NCBI GenBank assembly: GCA_023078555.1
Contig: CM041198.1
Span: 11,041,874 to 11,105,873 of the forward strand
Reading direction: 5' to 3'
DNA length: 64,000 nt
Source: Ulva prolifera
Taxonomy: Eukaryota > Chlorophyta > Ulvophyceae > Ulvales > Ulvaceae
In this document: one piece after another, positions 45,675 through 56,700 of the stretch
Position numbering within the stretch: position 1 is the first letter of the stretch
How the letters are laid out: each line of letters begins with the position of its first letter
Notes under the pieces: generated by a model
The model's input: the letters and a program-made list of their open reading frames with translations, nothing else
What the model was told of the DNA's origin: nothing
Databases searched by the model: none
Program-made: the position numbers and the translations under genes

Positions 45675-46196
45675 ATGGAAGCAGAAGCGAATGCAGAGGT
45701 TCTTGCGCTGACTTATGGTGCTGTTGTTCGACAACTCTTGGCTGATCTCAACGATGTAGACAGCGTCAATTCGCAGCTGAAGCAGATGGGAAACAATGTT
45801 GGCATGCGCTTGATCGAAGAGTTTCTAGCAAAAACTGGGATAGACAGATGTAGTAACTTTCAGCAGACTTGCAAAACCATCGCGGAAAGGGCATTTCCAA
45901 TGTTTCTGGGCGTTCGGGGCAGCTCCAGAGCTGTTGAGAGTGGGGAAAGAGAGGCGATTATAATGCTGAAAGAATTACCACTTGCAGAATTTGTTGAAAT
46001 ACCTGCACACTATCAGGGCTTGCAGTATTGCAACATGGTGGCTGGGGTCATCGAAGGTGCACTGGCAAGAGTCAACATGACAGTGAAGTGTGACATTGTA
46101 AAGGATGTTTTGACAGGTGCGCAGGAATACGAGTTTCTGCTCAAGCTGTTGCAAGATGTCCCAGCAGAACAATATCCGTTCGGTGAAAATGATTGA
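45675..46196 (+). CDS. TRAPPC3: TRAPP complex subunit TRAPPC3 (Bet3), intronless
   Basis: Central TRAPP subunit, which forms a heterodimer with TRAPPC6 and contacts membranes and the Rab1/Ypt1 exchange site. A single exon of 173 aa: ALTYGAVVRQLLADL, QLKQMGNNVGMRLIEEFLAK, CKTIAERAFPMFLGV, LAEFVEIPAHYQGLQYCNMV and GVIEGALARVNMTVKCDIVK match the family from end to end (human protein about 180 aa). The cysteine that is S-acylated in animals is present in IDRCSNF. It is the only intact host gene in the window without an intron, which could mean a retrocopy or simple intron loss. Stop is TGA. Confidence 0.95.
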   Translation: MEAEANAEVLALTYGAVVRQLLADLNDVDSVNSQLKQMGNNVGMRLIEEFLAKTGIDRCSNFQQTCKTIAERAFPMFLGVRGSSRAVESGEREAIIMLKELPLAEFVEIPAHYQGLQYCNMVAGVIEGALARVNMTVKCDIVKDVLTGAQEYEFLLKLLQDVPAEQYPFGEND

Positions 46197-48739
46197 GACA
46201 ACTGGGCGGTGGTGGTATGGGAGATTGTTTGTAATTCGGCTGCTTCCAAACCAGATCCGCTCGGACGCCATACACTGCACTAAAGGTTGTGATTAAAATG
46301 GTGACCTCGATGCGTTTCTCTTCCAGGATTCAATTGCATAGATTGTCTGATTTATCAATGTGCCTGTGATGGACTGGCAACGCTCGCGACAAATACGCAT
46401 GAATGTGCGACAAGGTGATGAAACAGGTAGAAGCTGTTCAGAATCACGACCTCAGTTGCAGTTGGGTGGTTTGGGTCCCCTTATCATCGCTTTTTTGACT
46501 CTTGAAGATAGGCCACCTTTCATTTCATGCACAATTAATGCTTTTTACGGAGCCCGCGTTGCCCTCACATTTTCGGGACCATCACGAAGTATTTCCACAA
46601 GGTATATGATAGTGCGTGTCACTCTGGGGCAGCCATAGGGAGTCATGACTTGGAACGACATCCGCGCGAACTTGAATTCATGAAGCGGTCCTCCGACTAA
46701 TTCACCAGCTGACCACGAGCATGTGAATCACAGTATGGCGTCGTAAGAAGTCAGCTTTACGCGCGGACTTGTCATAACCGTTGGCGTTGAGCATTGTACA
46801 TACTGCCGCATATGTTGTGTAATGAAAATATACCGATCATATGTCACATATCTGATATATATCACATGTATATCTATATATACGCATGCAGCAAACGTAG
46901 GCGTTCGTCCTCCTCATGTTTGTAGATCTGTCACTGCACGCAGGTCTTTTATCGCTAGGGGCCTATCTTCTCGTTTCCTCTGTAGTCCCCGATTATTTGT
47001 TGTTGTGCGGCGGGGTGTAAAATAACACACTCTCCATGCTCATTAAGCATCCCCACTTCGCCGCGTCAGTGCGTGCCTCGCGAAGTGGGGATGCAGTGCA
47101 CATTTCCCTCATTTACAATGACGGCAGGATGCATGAGTGTGTTGGTCTATGCTGCGTGTGCTGGTTGCGTGGGTGTGAGGAGTGTGAGGTTCCCCTAGTT
47201 GTTGCCCGCGATGCTATCGCTTTGTCCTGGTAACACTGACGGCAGGAGGGCCTAACGACGCACCGAGATAGCGAGGCCGTGCGACAGTTTGACTGAACAG
47301 AACATAAAAAAACGAGCATATGCATGAGAGAAACAGGCAAGCACAGCCTCGTTTCGCTGCAAATACTGCATGAACTCTCAAAAATATTTCAATCAGGGTT
47401 GCAGCGAGATTAGGTAGGATTATGGCACCTGGAGGACACAGACCACAGCGCTTGGAAATTCGAAGATGAAGCCAGTACATTTCTATATCACTACTCTGAC
47501 ATTTTATTCGTCTCAATCCGATAGAGCGGAAGCTGCGCAGCGAGGGCGCAGCTACTGTTGGACGTCGCAGTCATCCCATCCTGAGAACCCGAGCATGAAA
47601 CCGACTGGGAATGCCATCGACATAACAGAATCATCAGCGTTTTGCCGGCAAGAATAGATTATGTATCCGAGCAGAATAGGCGACGGACTCTGAATAGTAC
47701 TGATGCCCACATGAGCGTGTGACGAAGCAAAACTGAATCCTGGAGAGTGGGCTGATGGCTTCATCTTGACCAAATGAAGAATCTAAAGTCGATTTGGCTA
47801 TCAATGAGATCACTGAAGCGCAGCATATGGCATATGGATCAACTGTTTGCACGCTGCTATCCGGTTGCTCGCTAAAAGCCCACGAGGAGACTCTGATCTA
47901 CGCAACTGTTTCCGAATTCGTTACGGCCGGCAAGGTATTCATTAAGAGCAGGCAAGCTGTGCGTCGCTGCGCTGGTCACACAACATGCTGCTGCTGAGCT
48001 TTGTCTTGAAGACATCAATACCGAAGTAGGGCTGCTGAATTAAAATGAAACACGGATTAAAGCACAATTTACAGAGAATTATGCTGCTGTAATTACATGT
48101 TAATTTGAAAATATGTGATTAACTAAAGACCAGTTATTCTTAATTTTGTCTTGCGATTACAGTACTAGTGTACATCATGATTAAGTTAAGCAATGAATAC
48201 ATTGATGTAAATGGTCCACCGGCATACGAAGGACTATGACCTAAAAAATCTTATAAATTCTGGGGATAAAATCCCCAAGGAGAGGATACTATGTACGACA
48301 CTGGATGCAAGCTTCCACGTGGACTATTCAAATTCTACACCAAACAGACACATGATTGCTTTGTGAGGATGCCCCAGCTTTTGTTGCAGCTCAGTGATAT
48401 GATCGTTATACCACTGGACTGCAACATTGTGCCTATCATGCTGTTCTACGAAGCCCAAAATCTGTGTCATTGCCGAGAACATTGCCCGGCGGCGAAGAAG
48501 TCTGTACTAGAGCTTACACTAGACTGCTGGCAGTGTTGCATCTACATAGGCGATTGGCACACAGCCTAATACACGCCTGGCGAGCACAACTGCAGCACTC
48601 GGCTTGTTGCACAGCACCCCCGCTGGCACGTTGACAGAGGCAGTATACTATCATATTGTATACTATACCATATATGCGGTATGTAGCAATGGCATGTGTC
48701 TGTGTCGATTAAACTCGCGAATGCTGACTAGCTGACAGG
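46197..48739. other. Intergenic stretch, partly AT-rich
   Basis: No gene recognised. 46840-46890 is rich in TATA-type sequence. 48030-48230 is distinctly AT-rich with many TTAAT motifs. A 92-codon frame at 48291-48569 is open but resembles nothing known. Confidence 0.4.
47140..47236 (-). repeat. Copy of the GTTACAAGGAC dispersed repeat (minus)
   Basis: On the minus strand it reads GTGTTACCAGGACAAAGCGA, then GCATCGCGGGCAACAAC and a CA-rich tail with ACACCCACGCAACCAGCACA. It aligns best with the minus copy at 9360-9440. Confidence 0.65.
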
Positions 48740-49096
48740 CCTACTGTCACAATGCATGAGCTTGCGGGCAGCAATGTGGTGACAGGTGCATCCATGCACG
48801 GACGATCCGCGGATGAAGTGTAGGGGTAAGCCGCCAGCCAGGATTGACTCGATGTAGTGAGGGAGATCCTGCGAGGGTTTCCCGGCGTAACCTTGAGTGT
48901 TCAGTGTGCATATAAGGATGTGCACACTGAGATCTGTAACCATTCTTCTTACTGTCTCACGGTATTAGCATCTTCCCATCAGTGTTCCCTCGGTTCTACC
49001 TCTGTGCGCAGAAGGTATGGAACACTGGCCTCCTGACCTGACCTGACGTAAGACTGCGCGTCTGACCTGAGCGAATGAAGCATTTCTGACACCTAC
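48740..49096 (+). mobile_element. Solo LTR of the Copia family with 5-bp target duplication
   Basis: The LTR spans 48745-49091, from TGTCACAATGCATG to TTTCTGACA, and is flanked by the perfect direct repeat CCTAC (48740-48744 and 49092-49096). Internal landmarks shared with the other copies are GGATCCGCGGAT-like sequence, GTGCATATAAGGATGTGCAC (a likely promoter TATA), and CTACCTCTGTGCGCAG. The intact duplication shows that the full element inserted here and later recombined to one LTR. Confidence 0.95.
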
Positions 49097-49561
49097 AAGG
49101 CAATTACAGGAAATCATTAATTGTTTAATTAATTGTTAATTTGACACCGAAAAAGCTGATTAGTTTAACGTAAACGATGTTAATTCCGATAATTTGGTTA
49201 ACAGATATTTGACAGTGTAATTATACTTTGTAATTAAGTGTTAATCTGAGACATGGAGAATGTAATCAGCAGCCGTATACCGAACACAACGTGTACACAG
49301 AGAATGCAGGGCTGGACCAAGCAGTGGAACTTCACTGTGGACAGTATGAGTGAACCATCCTTAAATTGGTTGCTACTGGGGATGTCAAGACTACATATAT
49401 GGGCCTTGCGAGATTACAATCGTTCAACAAGAAGCTATGCAATTATAAGGGACTTGACCACAAATTTCGCTACTAATCGCCTCAACTTCTTGCCAGATCG
49501 CAAGCCTTCGATTCGGGCCAGTGACTCAGTTTTAGGTCCACAGCATGGCACGGGGTGAGTC
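49097..49561. other. AT-rich spacer between solo LTR and 5' LTR
   Basis: 49100-49250 is AT-rich with repeated TTAAT and TAATTA motifs, resembling 48030-48230 across the solo LTR. A 101-codon frame from 49253 is open into the next LTR edge but matches nothing known. Confidence 0.4.
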
Positions 49562-49914
49562 TGTCACAATGCATGGGCCTGCGGGCAGCAGTGTGGTGAC
49601 AGGTGCACCCATGCACGGACGATCCGCGGATCCAGTGCAGGGGTAAGCCGCCAGCAGGATTGTCTTGATGTAGCGAGAGAGATCCCGCGAGGGTTTCCCG
49701 CCGTAACCTTGAGTGATGTGTGTTCAGTGTGCATATAGGCATGTGCACACTGAGATCTGTAACCATTCTCCTTACTGTTTCCCGGTACTAGCACTCTCCT
49801 CTAGCATCTCTCGGTTCTACCTCTGTGCGCAGCAGGTATGAGATGCTGGCTGCCCTGACCTGACCTGAATAAGGACTGCGCGTCCGACCTGCACAACGAA
49901 TAGCCTTTCTGACA
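49562..49914 (+). mobile_element. 5' LTR of a Copia-family element
   Basis: Bounded by TGTCACAATGCATGGGCC and GCCTTTCTGACA, about 353 bp. It is directly followed by a primer-binding site and a gag frame in the same orientation, which identifies it as a 5' LTR. GTGCATATAGGCATGTGCAC is the probable promoter. Confidence 0.92.
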
Positions 49915-49926
49915 TGGTATCGGTGT
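49915..49926 (+). promoter_or_regulatory. Primer-binding site (initiator tRNA-Met type)
   Basis: TGGTATCGGTGT begins at the first base after the LTR. Plant and algal Copia elements typically carry TGGTATCAGAGC here, complementary to the 3' end of initiator methionine tRNA. Confidence 0.7.
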
Positions 49927-50222
49927 TGTTAGCGTTTTATGTCTGTTTATGGTCTTGTTCAGGAAGCCGTCGGCCAATGTCTGTGCGCAGACACGGCGGG
50001 CATTCCACTGTTCTGCCGGCGCTCAGACTGCGGTCAAAAGCGCAGGCATCATTTAGCTCTCTCGTAGTATATTGCTGTTAGACACAATTCGAGAAGCTTG
50101 TTCCAATGATCAGCGCTGAGAAAAGCGAACGCGTTCGCTTGTTTTTCTCAACCTGTCGGCTTGCGAGCCAACCCATCAGTTAGTTGCTGCGCGCGACGAA
50201 CAACCGTCTGTCCTAATGCAGG

Positions 50223-50867
50223 ATGTCTTTCTCCAACGCTAATTCTAACGCCAACTCTCCTCGCGAGGAGAGGCGTGACGATGCTGACCAGCAGCCTCTC
50301 GTCGCCAGGGACGCTGACCAGCAGCTCCCTGACGGAGAACAGCCCGCGGGCATGTTGCTCCGTGGCGGACGAATTGTCCGGCCACGACCATCTTCCAATA
50401 TTGGGCAGAGTAGCCAGCAGGTGCCTCATTCCTCTCATGTTGTGAACGATTCTGGTCACACTGAGTCTCTCATATCACTCGCAACGTTGACTGAGGCGCT
50501 GCGCGCATCTCGAGGACGTAGCGAACCTGATTTGACAAAAGGAAAGTTGCCCGAGTGGAATTATAAGACTGAAAGCTTCGTTGCGTACGAGCAGAAAGTT
50601 TTTTTGTGGTTAGGTCAATTTGAGTTAGACCATTTGTTGCAGCACGCACCGTCTGCGGACGAACAGCGTGTTCATGCTAGGGCGAGGACACATGTCCTAA
50701 TGTCTTTGCCTGACGCGGATAGGACGACTGTCTATCGCATGTCACACCTGTGTGAAGCATGGTCTTACTTGACTGCCAAGTACAGACCCAGCACCGAAGC
50801 CGAAATCCACAGGTTGTGGAGTCGGTTCAATTCTTTATCACAGCACAACAAAGACGTTGCGACGAAG
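50223..50867 (+). pseudogene. Copia gag, N-terminal part, truncated
   Basis: Starts at ATG 50223 with MSFSNANSNANSPREERRDD and contains the capsid-like block LPEWNYKTESFVAYEQKVFL, then EAWSYLTAKYRPS and IHRLWSRFNSLSQHNKDV, typical of Copia/UBN2 gag. At about 50868 it runs into an inverted LTR fragment; the remaining open frame to 50942 is LTR sequence and not gag. The missing C-terminal gag with its zinc knuckle is present on the opposite strand at 56600-56981. Confidence 0.85.
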
Positions 50868-51148
50868 GAGAATGGTTACAGATCTCAGTGTGCACATGCC
50901 TATATGCACACTGAACACACATCACTCAAGGTTACGGCGTGAAACCCTCGCACGATCTCTCTCACTACATCAAGACAATCACGGCTGGCGGCTTACCCCT
51001 GCACCGGATCCGCAGATCGTCCGTGCATGGGTGCACCTGTCACCACGCTGCTGCCCGCAGGCGCATGCATTGTGACATATAAGATGCTGGCCTCCTGACC
51101 TGACGTAAGACTGCGTGTTTGACCTGCGGATAGATAGCCTTTCTGACA
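50868..51148. mobile_element. Rearranged LTR: minus-strand 5' part joined to plus-strand 3' end
   Basis: 50868-51077 is LTR sequence in minus orientation ending CATTGTGACA. 51083-51148 is the last 66 bp of an LTR in plus orientation ending TTTCTGACA. About 70 bp of the LTR middle is missing. This is an inversion inside an LTR or a fusion of two LTR fragments. Confidence 0.8.
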
Positions 51149-51189
51149 GAAAGCAGAATAGCGTGCATTGTTGAGTCCTGCCGCGTTCA

Positions 51190-51365
51190 GCAGAGCGAAG
51201 ATCTGCTGTGGCCGCGAGCTGAGAGCTACCAAGGTGTAGAGGACCTGCTGCCGCAGTGAGCTGAGACCTGCCCACGTGCAGAGGACCTACTGCGGCAGTG
51301 AGCTGAGACCTGCCAGCAGCAGAAGAGCGAGAACGTGCTGCTGCAGTGAGCTGAGATCTGATAGA
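51190..51365. repeat. Degenerate tandem repeat of about 43 bp
   Basis: Four units built around GCAGTGAGCTGAGACCTGCC and AGGACCTGCTGC follow each other, with moderate divergence. Just beyond, 51150-51809 is otherwise featureless. Confidence 0.7.
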
Positions 51366-51809
51366 CTGTTCAGCGACGAAAAAGCGCTGCACAGTTACGA
51401 AAGCAACACAAGTAGTCCGGAGAGGAGCACCACCAGGGCAGTGCTATACAATCCATGAAGCAGGTTACAGAGTGACAGTCAATGATTGCAAAATGTGCAG
51501 CTAGCATGGACTCAACTGACTTTGGAACAAAACAGCGGAGACAACTTTACTAATGATTCTTTATCAGATTGGGAGCACAGCAGGTTCCAGCATTCTGTAA
51601 TGCAGAGAAAGAGATCTCCTGATAGTAGCAGAGTTTGACATGACCTATCATGGGCAGAAAGAGTCAGCACCCGTCGCGGGCGGAGACAGCGAAGCCGTGG
51701 GCAAACAGAGCACTGACCTACCAATGGGCAGAGAGAATACAGCAATACCCTGCCATGTGCACAGAGCCATAAGCAGCGAGATAGAACAATGACTTGCCAT
51801 GGACACAAA
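51366..51809. other. Spacer between tandem repeat and 3' LTR
   Basis: No gene recognised. The short phrase GCAGAGAGAATACAGCAATA and similar purine-rich stretches recur loosely. Confidence 0.4.
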
Positions 51810-52159
51810 TGTCAGAAATCAGTTCGCATCTACAGGTCAGACGCGCAGTCTTAGGTCAGGTCAGGTAACCAGCATTCCATACCTGCTGCGCACAGAGGTA
51901 GAACCGAGGAATGCGAAGGGAAGATCAGGATACAGCTAGTACCGTGAAACAGTGAAGATAATGGTTACAGATCTCAGTGTGCACATGCCTATATGCACAC
52001 TGAACACTCAAGGGTACTGCGGGAAACCCTCGCGGGATCTCTCTCACTACATCGAGACAATCACGGCTGGCGGCTTACCCCTACACTGGATCCGCGGATC
52101 GTCCGTGCATGGGTGCACCTGTCACCACACTGCTGCCCGCAGGCGCATGCATTGTGACA
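51810..52159 (-). mobile_element. 3' LTR of the minus-strand Copia element
   Basis: About 350 bp from TGTCAGAAATCAG to CATTGTGACA in plus coordinates. It directly follows, on the minus strand, the pol stop codon and a purine tract, so it is the 3' LTR of that element. It differs at many positions from the LTR at 49562. Confidence 0.92.
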
Positions 52160-52169
52160 CTCCCCCATA
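52160..52169 (-). promoter_or_regulatory. Polypurine tract
   Basis: On the minus strand TATGGGGGAG directly precedes the 3' LTR, the expected primer site for plus-strand DNA synthesis. Confidence 0.75.
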
Positions 52170-52176
52170 AACCCTG

Positions 52177-55100
52177 CTAAGTCTCCACTAGCTGGAGTTT
52201 ATTACGAACTTCCTGCAAGGCAGGTCCGGGCAGCACTTTGGTAAACACATCTGCTAACTGATCAACAGTGTCCACCCATGCTACCTTAAGTTCGTCCATC
52301 TGGACATATTCCCGCACTCGCAAGTGGCGCACACGAATGTGCTTGGATCTGTCAGTGGACACAGCATTCACCGCCAAAATATTGGCACTCTTATTATCAC
52401 CCCGCAGAGTCGGCTTATGTGGGACAAGCTTCACATCGAGAAGCAATTGCTTCATCCACATGAGCTCGTTGGCTGTTGCGCTCATCGCAATGAGCTCAGC
52501 CTCTGTTGTATCCCCAGCCACTATACTCTGCTTCTTCGAACGCCAGAGAACACAGTTCCCATACACCCGAACAATCATACCAGACACACTCTTTAGATCC
52601 GCAGAATTCGCAAAATCTGCATCTGAAAAAGCCTCTAGTAAACACCCATGTCCCTCAGAGCCTATAAATTTTATTCCTAGATTTTTCGTGGACTGCAGAT
52701 ATCTCAGAACATGTTGCACGGCAGACCAATGTTCCTTCAGACTACTAGACATGTGCCGGGCCAGGGCATGTGCCACATAGCTCAGGTCAGGTCGTGTCAC
52801 TCCTGCAATATACTGGATGCTTCCTACATCACTCATGAACCTGGAATGCTCAGCAGCACTGGCTTTCTCCAGGTCAGGGTGCTCTTTCACACTCCTTAGT
52901 TGTTGCCGCGGCACTAATGGAGTGGGAGATTTACGACAGTCAGACATACTGTACTTGTCCAGCAAGTTCTGGATTTTGTTACGTTGTGTCTTTGTGATTG
53001 TTTTGGCCTTTCGATCACGCGTGATCTCAGTGCCAAGTGCCCAAGACAGGTCACCTAGATCTCTGCCTTCAAATTTCGTGAGAATGACACTGATGATGTC
53101 TTGCAGCCCCGCAGAGCAACTGAAAATGAACAAATCGTCCACCCACAGAAAAATAAAGCAGCGACTGGTTTTACTGACATACAGTCCGGGATCACTCTGT
53201 GCGCACACAAATCCCAGTTCAGCCAAGACCTTTACTAAAGCTTTATGCCACTCGCGAGCGGCTTGCTTCAGGCCATACAGAGTCTTATGCAATTTCCATA
53301 CACGTGCTGTCCCGTCTGTAAAGTACGGGGGCTGTTCAACGAAAACCTCTTCCTACAGGTCACCGTTCAGAAAAGCACATTGCATATCTATATGCCTAAT
53401 CTCCAAATCCTCCTGAGCAGCTATAGACAGCAACACACGCAGTGTCGCATAACTACCGACAGGGGACCAGGTCTCAAAAAAGTCTACTCCTTCTACCTGA
53501 GAAAAACCACGAGCTACATATCGTGCCTTGTACCGCTGAATCTCACCAGCGGGTCCGCGCTTGATCTTGAACACCCACTTGCCCGAGATAGCTTTCTTAC
53601 CCGCAGGCAGATAGCACAACATAAAAGTCCCGTGCTCACCCAGTGCTTCCACCTCCTCCTGCATGGCATGCAGCCATGCATCCCTGTCTGGACCCGCGAG
53701 TCCTTCCTTCATAGAAGGCAGATCAGGGTCGGAAAGCTTCTGCTTCCTGGCGGCAGCTGCTCTGCGCGACCCACGACGCTGAGCATTCTGCTGCTCACCA
53801 GACTCCACATGCTGAGGCTTCAGGCCTGCACAGGACACTCCACAGTCAGCCGCGGCTGATGTGTCCTGATCGCAAGTTGAAACATCAATAGCAGCTACAA
53901 CTGTCTCACTGCTAGCAATGTCAGAGCCCGCAGGCTCATGCATTTGTACAGCTGCTACATCCGCAGCCAATGGAACAAGGCGTCTGCGTACAAGAGGATT
54001 GATTTTAATACGTGGTAAGGCAGCTGGAATGGCCCTCACCTCGTCAGGCAAATCAACCCCAACTGCGGCTGAGGGGTCCGGATCCTCTCCCCCTAATTCG
54101 GACCCGGTCTCCACCTCATCTGGCTCGTCCTCCCAGAAGGGCCTCAGCGCCTCAGCTCCTCGCAAGGGCTGAGCAACTGCCCCCGCGCCAGATGCTGAGG
54201 CCGCTGCCGAATTACTCCCGGAACGGACCCGCTGAGCCTCCAGATTCTGATGGGCCGCAGCCCTTTCATCATCTGAGACGGTGTAGTCCATGCGCTGTTC
54301 GTCATCGTCGTCATAGATGCCAGGACCATCGTCATCCTCATCCATGTCGTCATCAGACGCACTGACAGACACTCGAACAGGAAACGCAGCTTCTACACCA
54401 GGGTCGTGCAGTGCAGCGTTGCGCGTGACAACATACTGCGCAGTGCGAGAGGGCATGGCGACAGGGTGATGCACTTCACCACGCACACGAGAGGGGACAG
54501 GGACGGCAGGGTGAGCCGCAGCTCTGGATATCGCACGCGTGCGATGCAAAGCTGTTCTGGCTGTTTCCGGTGTGGCCCGAGCAGGGTCACGTCGGATGAT
54601 CTCCGCAGAGGAGCCAGCTCCGAATTGCGGAGAGTACACAGCAGGACCGGGCTCCGGATTATCCTGCCTGAAAGTCATTTCCATGACAGGAACCCTACCA
54701 TGACCCGGGGGGGTGTGAAGCTGGTCACGCAGACGGCGCAACACTCCCCCGTCATACGTGTGTTCTGCCGCGAAAGGAGGAACATCAGCGTCAGTGACAC
54801 GCTCACCCTCATCGTCCCCCTCGAAGGCAACTGTATAGGAGTTCGCAAACTCCTCAGGCTCCCTCTTGTCCACAACGGCGGACGCATCGTACTTTCGTAC
54901 GTGGTGGATCATCTGATCCGCAGTGCACACAACCTGGCGCACAACAAAAACCCTACCCCCAGGAACATCCTGGGCGAACACACGTTGCATGCCGGGGCCC
55001 AGCCCAGCCCCGACCCAGTATGCAAGGTCACCCGTTTAGGACAACTTCCGCAGCTTGTCATGCCTAGGGTATGCATACACTTCAACCCCCCACGGACGCT

Positions 55101-56700
55101 GCTGCCGCAGCAGATCTTGGAACACCTCAACGGAGGTGTCTCTGAAAAAAGACATATAAGGAATGATGTCCTTATCACAAGACCGCACTAAAAACTCATC
55201 TAACTCTGTCGTCGCAAGCAACTTGTACTTGCGTTTTTCCTCTTCCCTCAACTTATCGCGCTCGGCCTTTTTCATGCGCTTGCCCTTCCCCAAACTCCGC
55301 TCAGCTTCGTCAACATCCGCAGATGCGTTGACAGCATGCTGACCTTTCTGAGATTTGAGGATACTCGCCAACTTGTCATGGTACAGCGCCGAGGACGGCG
55401 TGAAATTGTGACCATGTACAACGCTGGCGAGGCATTCTATCCACAGGAATAGAGGCAGGCCGCTCGCAAGCAGCACAGCACGGAGTGACTCAAAGGCAAC
55501 TCCGATCCTCCGTTCGATCATGCCATTACAGCGATGAGCGGCTGTGGGGGTCAAGCGGTGAGTGATGCCACGACGCTGGAGGTAGAGTTTTAAGGCCTCG
55601 ACCATGAACTCTCCCCCTTTGTCGGTGTGTAGGATGCGCACACCCGGTTCACCTGGCTTCACCACATTCACCCGAATGCGTTCAATAATATAAGAGATCA
55701 TGGCCGCAGCCTCACTCTTTTTGTGCAGACCGACCACGAAAGTATAGCGGGTAAAAGCACACATCACAAACAAAACATATTTCACACCACCAATTCCTAC
55801 CGGAGAGACAGGACCAGCTAGGTCGGCATGCAGTTGCTCACCAGGGAACTTGGCCTGGCCCATGAGCTCACGATCGTTGGCAGAAAATTTGCCCGCAGGC
55901 ACTTTGCCAATTCTGCAGACATGACAACGATTCCCCATTGGCTCGGAATCAACTCTTAAATTTAAATCACCATAAAACTCAGCGTTGGCTTGCATACGCT
56001 TCAGGACCCACGTTGACTGGTGAAAAGACAAGTGTGCAAGAAAAGCAGGCTCCAGCAAGTATGCATCATGTGGGACCTCAGATCCCCCAGCATTGGGTCG
56101 CTGCAGGTCAACGGCCGCGACCGCCACATGATGCCATTGCTGTTGGTCATCAATAACTGAGGTTGGGCTGCTCTGGTTAGACCAGACTACCCCCCTATTG
56201 ACCGGCGCACCGACGAGAATAGGTTTGGTCTCTACTGCCATTTTGAAAGCAAAAACAGGGTGACCATCTACATCAAGTCCCTGATACTTGACGTCGTCCT
56301 CTACGTCGGTAGCCATATCACCCAAACCAGGAACATACAACACATTTTTACGCGTATCTAGGAACATCTGCTCATGTCTAAGACCCATTGTACTGAGCAG
56401 GTTGTACGGACATTCAGGCGCGTAGTAAACACCAGGGATTTCCACATCTAACGGATGCGTGTTCCCACACTTGTCTACATAAGTACCCAGGTTCACCAGA
56501 ATGGTTCCCCTGCCCATGATAGAAAGCTGCCCTGGTCCCGCGAGATTGGCAACTTTCTGACACGGGCCGTACTCAGTGAACATTTCACGATTGCCTACGA
56601 TATGCATGTCCGACCCACTATCAACAATGATGTTCCATGGCAGAGACGCGTCTGGTTGGGAATACTTTTCAGGCATCTCAACAGTGCAAACATCTTTGGC
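52177..56700 (-). pseudogene. Ty1/Copia pol (protease-integrase-RT-RNase H) with two in-frame stops
   Basis: Minus-strand order is protease (IIVDSGSDMHIVGN, about 56630), GAG-pre-integrase zinc site (HLSFH ... CHVCRIGK), integrase (LHADLAGP, ILHTDKGGEF, NGMIERR, the D-D-E triad), reverse transcriptase (GKWVFKIKRGPAGEIQRYKA, FSQVEGVDFFETWSPV, HKTLYGLKQAAREWHKAL, FLWVDDLFIF) and RNase H (LRGDNKSANILAVN, DQLADVFTKVLPGP). Integrase before reverse transcriptase identifies Ty1/Copia. Two stops interrupt an otherwise open frame: TAA at 55036-55038 between integrase and RT, and TAG at 53353-53355 inside RT just after CAFLNGDL. The frame is otherwise long and intact, so inactivation looks recent. Stop is TAG at 52177. 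Confidence 0.95.

Noticed and set aside
50868-50942. C-terminal end of the plus-strand gag frame
   Set aside because: The last 25 codons of the open frame are translated inverted LTR and are not gag protein.
53353-53355. TAG inside the Copia RT as a reassigned sense codon
   Set aside because: TAG is used as a genuine terminator in this window (cytochrome c at 13687-13689, pol end at 52177-52179), so a standard code with a nonsense mutation is simpler.
52268-53859. Plus-strand frames of 90-204 codons opposite the Copia pol
   Set aside because: The minus strand carries clear RNase H and reverse transcriptase motifs; the plus frames are antisense shadows.
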